Source of the DNA: VMFP01 sp964630025
GTDB taxonomy: Bacteria; Patescibacteriota; Andersenbacteria; UBA10190; CAIZMI01
Reading direction: 5' to 3'
Length of the DNA: 6,840 nucleotides
Assembly (NCBI GenBank): GCA_964630025.1
Contig: CAZVRG010000040.1
Span: forward strand, 1 to 6,840
In this document: positions 5,949-6,840 of the stretch, in pieces
Layout: each line of letters opens with the position of its first letter
Numbering within the stretch: the first letter of the stretch is position 1
Notes under the pieces: model-generated
The model's input: the letters and a program-made list of their open reading frames with translations, nothing else
Database searches by the model: none
What the model was told of the DNA's origin: nothing
Position numbers and translations under genes: made by a program

Positions 5949-6707
5949 ATGCAAAGATCGCTGGTAGCCATTTCGGTACTGATTGTTTTAGGGCTTGTAT
6001 TTTTCTTCTTTCTCGGAGAAATTTTTGGGTACTTATTGGGTTCTCGGCGAGCCGGAACTCGTGAGCTTGGTACCCTACCATCTTCCTCTTCAGATATACT
6101 TCTACCCACGCCGCGGCCACCAATTCATACGTTTGCCGATGGTTTATCGGGTAACGAGCTTACGGCGGCCCTAATCGGGAAAGGCTTGATGGAATCTGTG
6201 ATCAATGAGGGAGAGAACACGAGAACATACAGAAGTCCTCTCGGTTTTAATTTTACATATCCTGCGACGTGGGTACTGGACCCCGGGATAGAGCGGTTTC
6301 CAAGCCTTGCCCATGCTCAGTCATTTTCGGCTAATTATTTCCAACTCTATAATCCAGGTGGTTTTCAAAATATTCTTGAGCGCGAGAGTAAACCGAGTTC
6401 CGGCATAAAAATCGAAGCCTTTGTTTACGATCTCACATGGCCCGATGCCAATAAGCGGCCGTTACCAAAAAATCTTGATGAGTGGATTTCTCGAGATAAA
6501 GACGAGGGTATCAAGTTGAGCAGGCGGATCGAAATTGGAGGCAAGGAAGCACGTCTTGTGCAGACAGAAGGCGGTTACGACATAGTGTATTTCGTTGATA
6601 GAAATCGGGCGGTAGTTTTTGCTCACTATATATTCGGAAAAGCTCATGAGGACTCTGACACGCAGACTTTTCTTCGGATCGTCCGTTCCTTCAACTTTTC
6701 CCAGTAG
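5949..6707 (+). CDS. Membrane-anchored extracytoplasmic protein with a PsbP/DUF1795-like C-terminal domain, function unknown
   Basis: 252 residues. An N-terminal hydrophobic segment (about 5-30, VAISVLIVLGLVFFFFLGEI) with little positive charge before it and RR after it predicts a signal anchor; no lipobox Cys is present. A Ser/Pro-rich linker (about 38-60) follows, then a soluble domain starting near residue 93 with YRSPLGFNFTYPATW. That domain contains a WI..DKDEG helix, the phrase IGGKEARLVQ, YFVDRNRAVVF and the ending TFLRIVRSFNFS. The pattern (SPLGFNFTYPATW ... IGG.EA ... TF..I..SF.F) is typical of small extracytoplasmic domains of the PsbP/Mog1-like (DUF1795) sort, where ligands are usually unknown. 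An in-frame TTG at 5916 would add 11 residues, but it lies upstream of the consensus -10 box, so ATG 5949 is preferred, giving a leaderless or nearly leaderless mRNA. GC content is about 45-50% in sampled lines, clearly below the upstream operon. It has its own promoter, hence a separate transcription unit. Stop is TAG at 6705-6707. Confidence 0.8.
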   Translation: MQRSLVAISVLIVLGLVFFFFLGEIFGYLLGSRRAGTRELGTLPSSSSDILLPTPRPPIHTFADGLSGNELTAALIGKGLMESVINEGENTRTYRSPLGFNFTYPATWVLDPGIERFPSLAHAQSFSANYFQLYNPGGFQNILERESKPSSGIKIEAFVYDLTWPDANKRPLPKNLDEWISRDKDEGIKLSRRIEIGGKEARLVQTEGGYDIVYFVDRNRAVVFAHYIFGKAHEDSDTQTFLRIVRSFNFSQ

Positions 6708-6714
6708 CCAATGC

Positions 6715-6738
6715 TGCCGATAGCAGTAGAACTCGGCA
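6715..6738 (+). terminator. Weak stem-loop after the last gene (uncertain terminator)
   Basis: TGCCGA (6715-6720) pairs with TCGGCA (6733-6738) around a 12-nt loop, starting 7 nt after the stop codon. It is followed by CCAGTAATTCTTAAAT, which is only mildly T-rich. The position fits a terminator; the short stem and lack of a T-run make it weak. Confidence 0.3.
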
Positions 6739-6806
6739 CCAGTAATTCTTAAATCGCTAGGGGGCGTACTGTGATAGAGAGTCTCTGTCCGTGATGAGAA
6801 AGATCA

Positions 6807-6838
6807 GTGACACCCACTAAGGTGCAGGTGTCACCCAT
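6807..6838. repeat. Inverted/direct repeat at the right edge of the window
   Basis: GTGACACC (6807-6814) is the reverse complement of GGTGTCAC (6827-6834), with a 12-nt loop. In addition, GTGACACCCA (6807-6816) recurs as GTGTCACCCA (6829-6838) with one mismatch. CACC (6811-6814) can also pair with GGTG (6821-6824). This dense overlap of repeats in non-coding DNA could be a terminal repeat of an insertion sequence, an operator pair or a terminator; the window ends 2 nt later, so it cannot be resolved. Confidence 0.5.
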
Positions 6839-6840
6839 CA

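Noticed and set aside
1..6840. CRISPR array, rRNA or tRNA gene
   Set aside because: No regularly spaced identical repeats and no rRNA- or cloverleaf-like sequence were seen.

Overview
The window looks like a chromosomal stretch from an uncultivated Candidate Phyla Radiation (Patescibacteria) bacterium, probably of the Parcubacteria type. Three things point there. The alanyl-tRNA synthetase is a compact form that runs almost directly from the synthetase core into the editing site and ends after it. A bitopic membrane protein resembles the 'baseplate J-like' proteins common in that group. The genes are tightly packed, all on the + strand, with short structured spacers. The standard code (table 11) fits: no reading frame needs UGA as a sense codon, and TAA, TAG and TGA all occur as stops. 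This assignment rests on recalled family resemblance, not on a search.

Layout, left to right. (1) Positions 1-621: the 3' part of a LOG-type (lysine decarboxylase-like fold) nucleotide-processing protein, whose true start lies left of the window. (2) Positions 622-869: a spacer with at least three strong inverted repeats and no convincing gene. (3) Positions 870-1223: a small, highly charged coiled-coil protein of unknown function. (4) Positions 1224-1458: a GC-rich spacer with several short hairpins. (5) Positions 1459-3222: alaS, the only firmly named gene. (6) Positions 3231-4397: an unrecognised protein with weak features of the FtsA/PilM actin-like (ASKHA) fold. (7) Positions 4407-5912 (or from 4401): a single-pass membrane protein of the baseplate J-like type. 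(8) Positions 5949-6707: a membrane-anchored extracytoplasmic protein with its own extended -10 promoter and clearly lower GC. (9) Positions 6708-6840: a non-coding tail ending in inverted and direct repeats that may be the edge of a mobile element or a terminator.

How the genes fit together. alaS, the ASKHA-like gene and the baseplate J-like gene are separated by 8-9 nt and probably form one operon, the latter two with ribosome-binding sites that overlap the preceding stop codon. A cytoplasmic actin-like protein next to a bitopic membrane protein recalls the PilM/PilN or FtsA/membrane-partner arrangement, so the pair may belong to an envelope-spanning assembly; this is inference. Several starts have a -10-like hexamer 6-7 nt upstream of the ATG, which suggests leaderless transcripts. 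It is best supported for the last gene (TGG-TATAAT, then 6 nt, then ATG). No complete undescribed system can be shown from this window. The best leads are the ASKHA/baseplate J-like pair, the structured spacer at 622-845 and the leaderless-start pattern.
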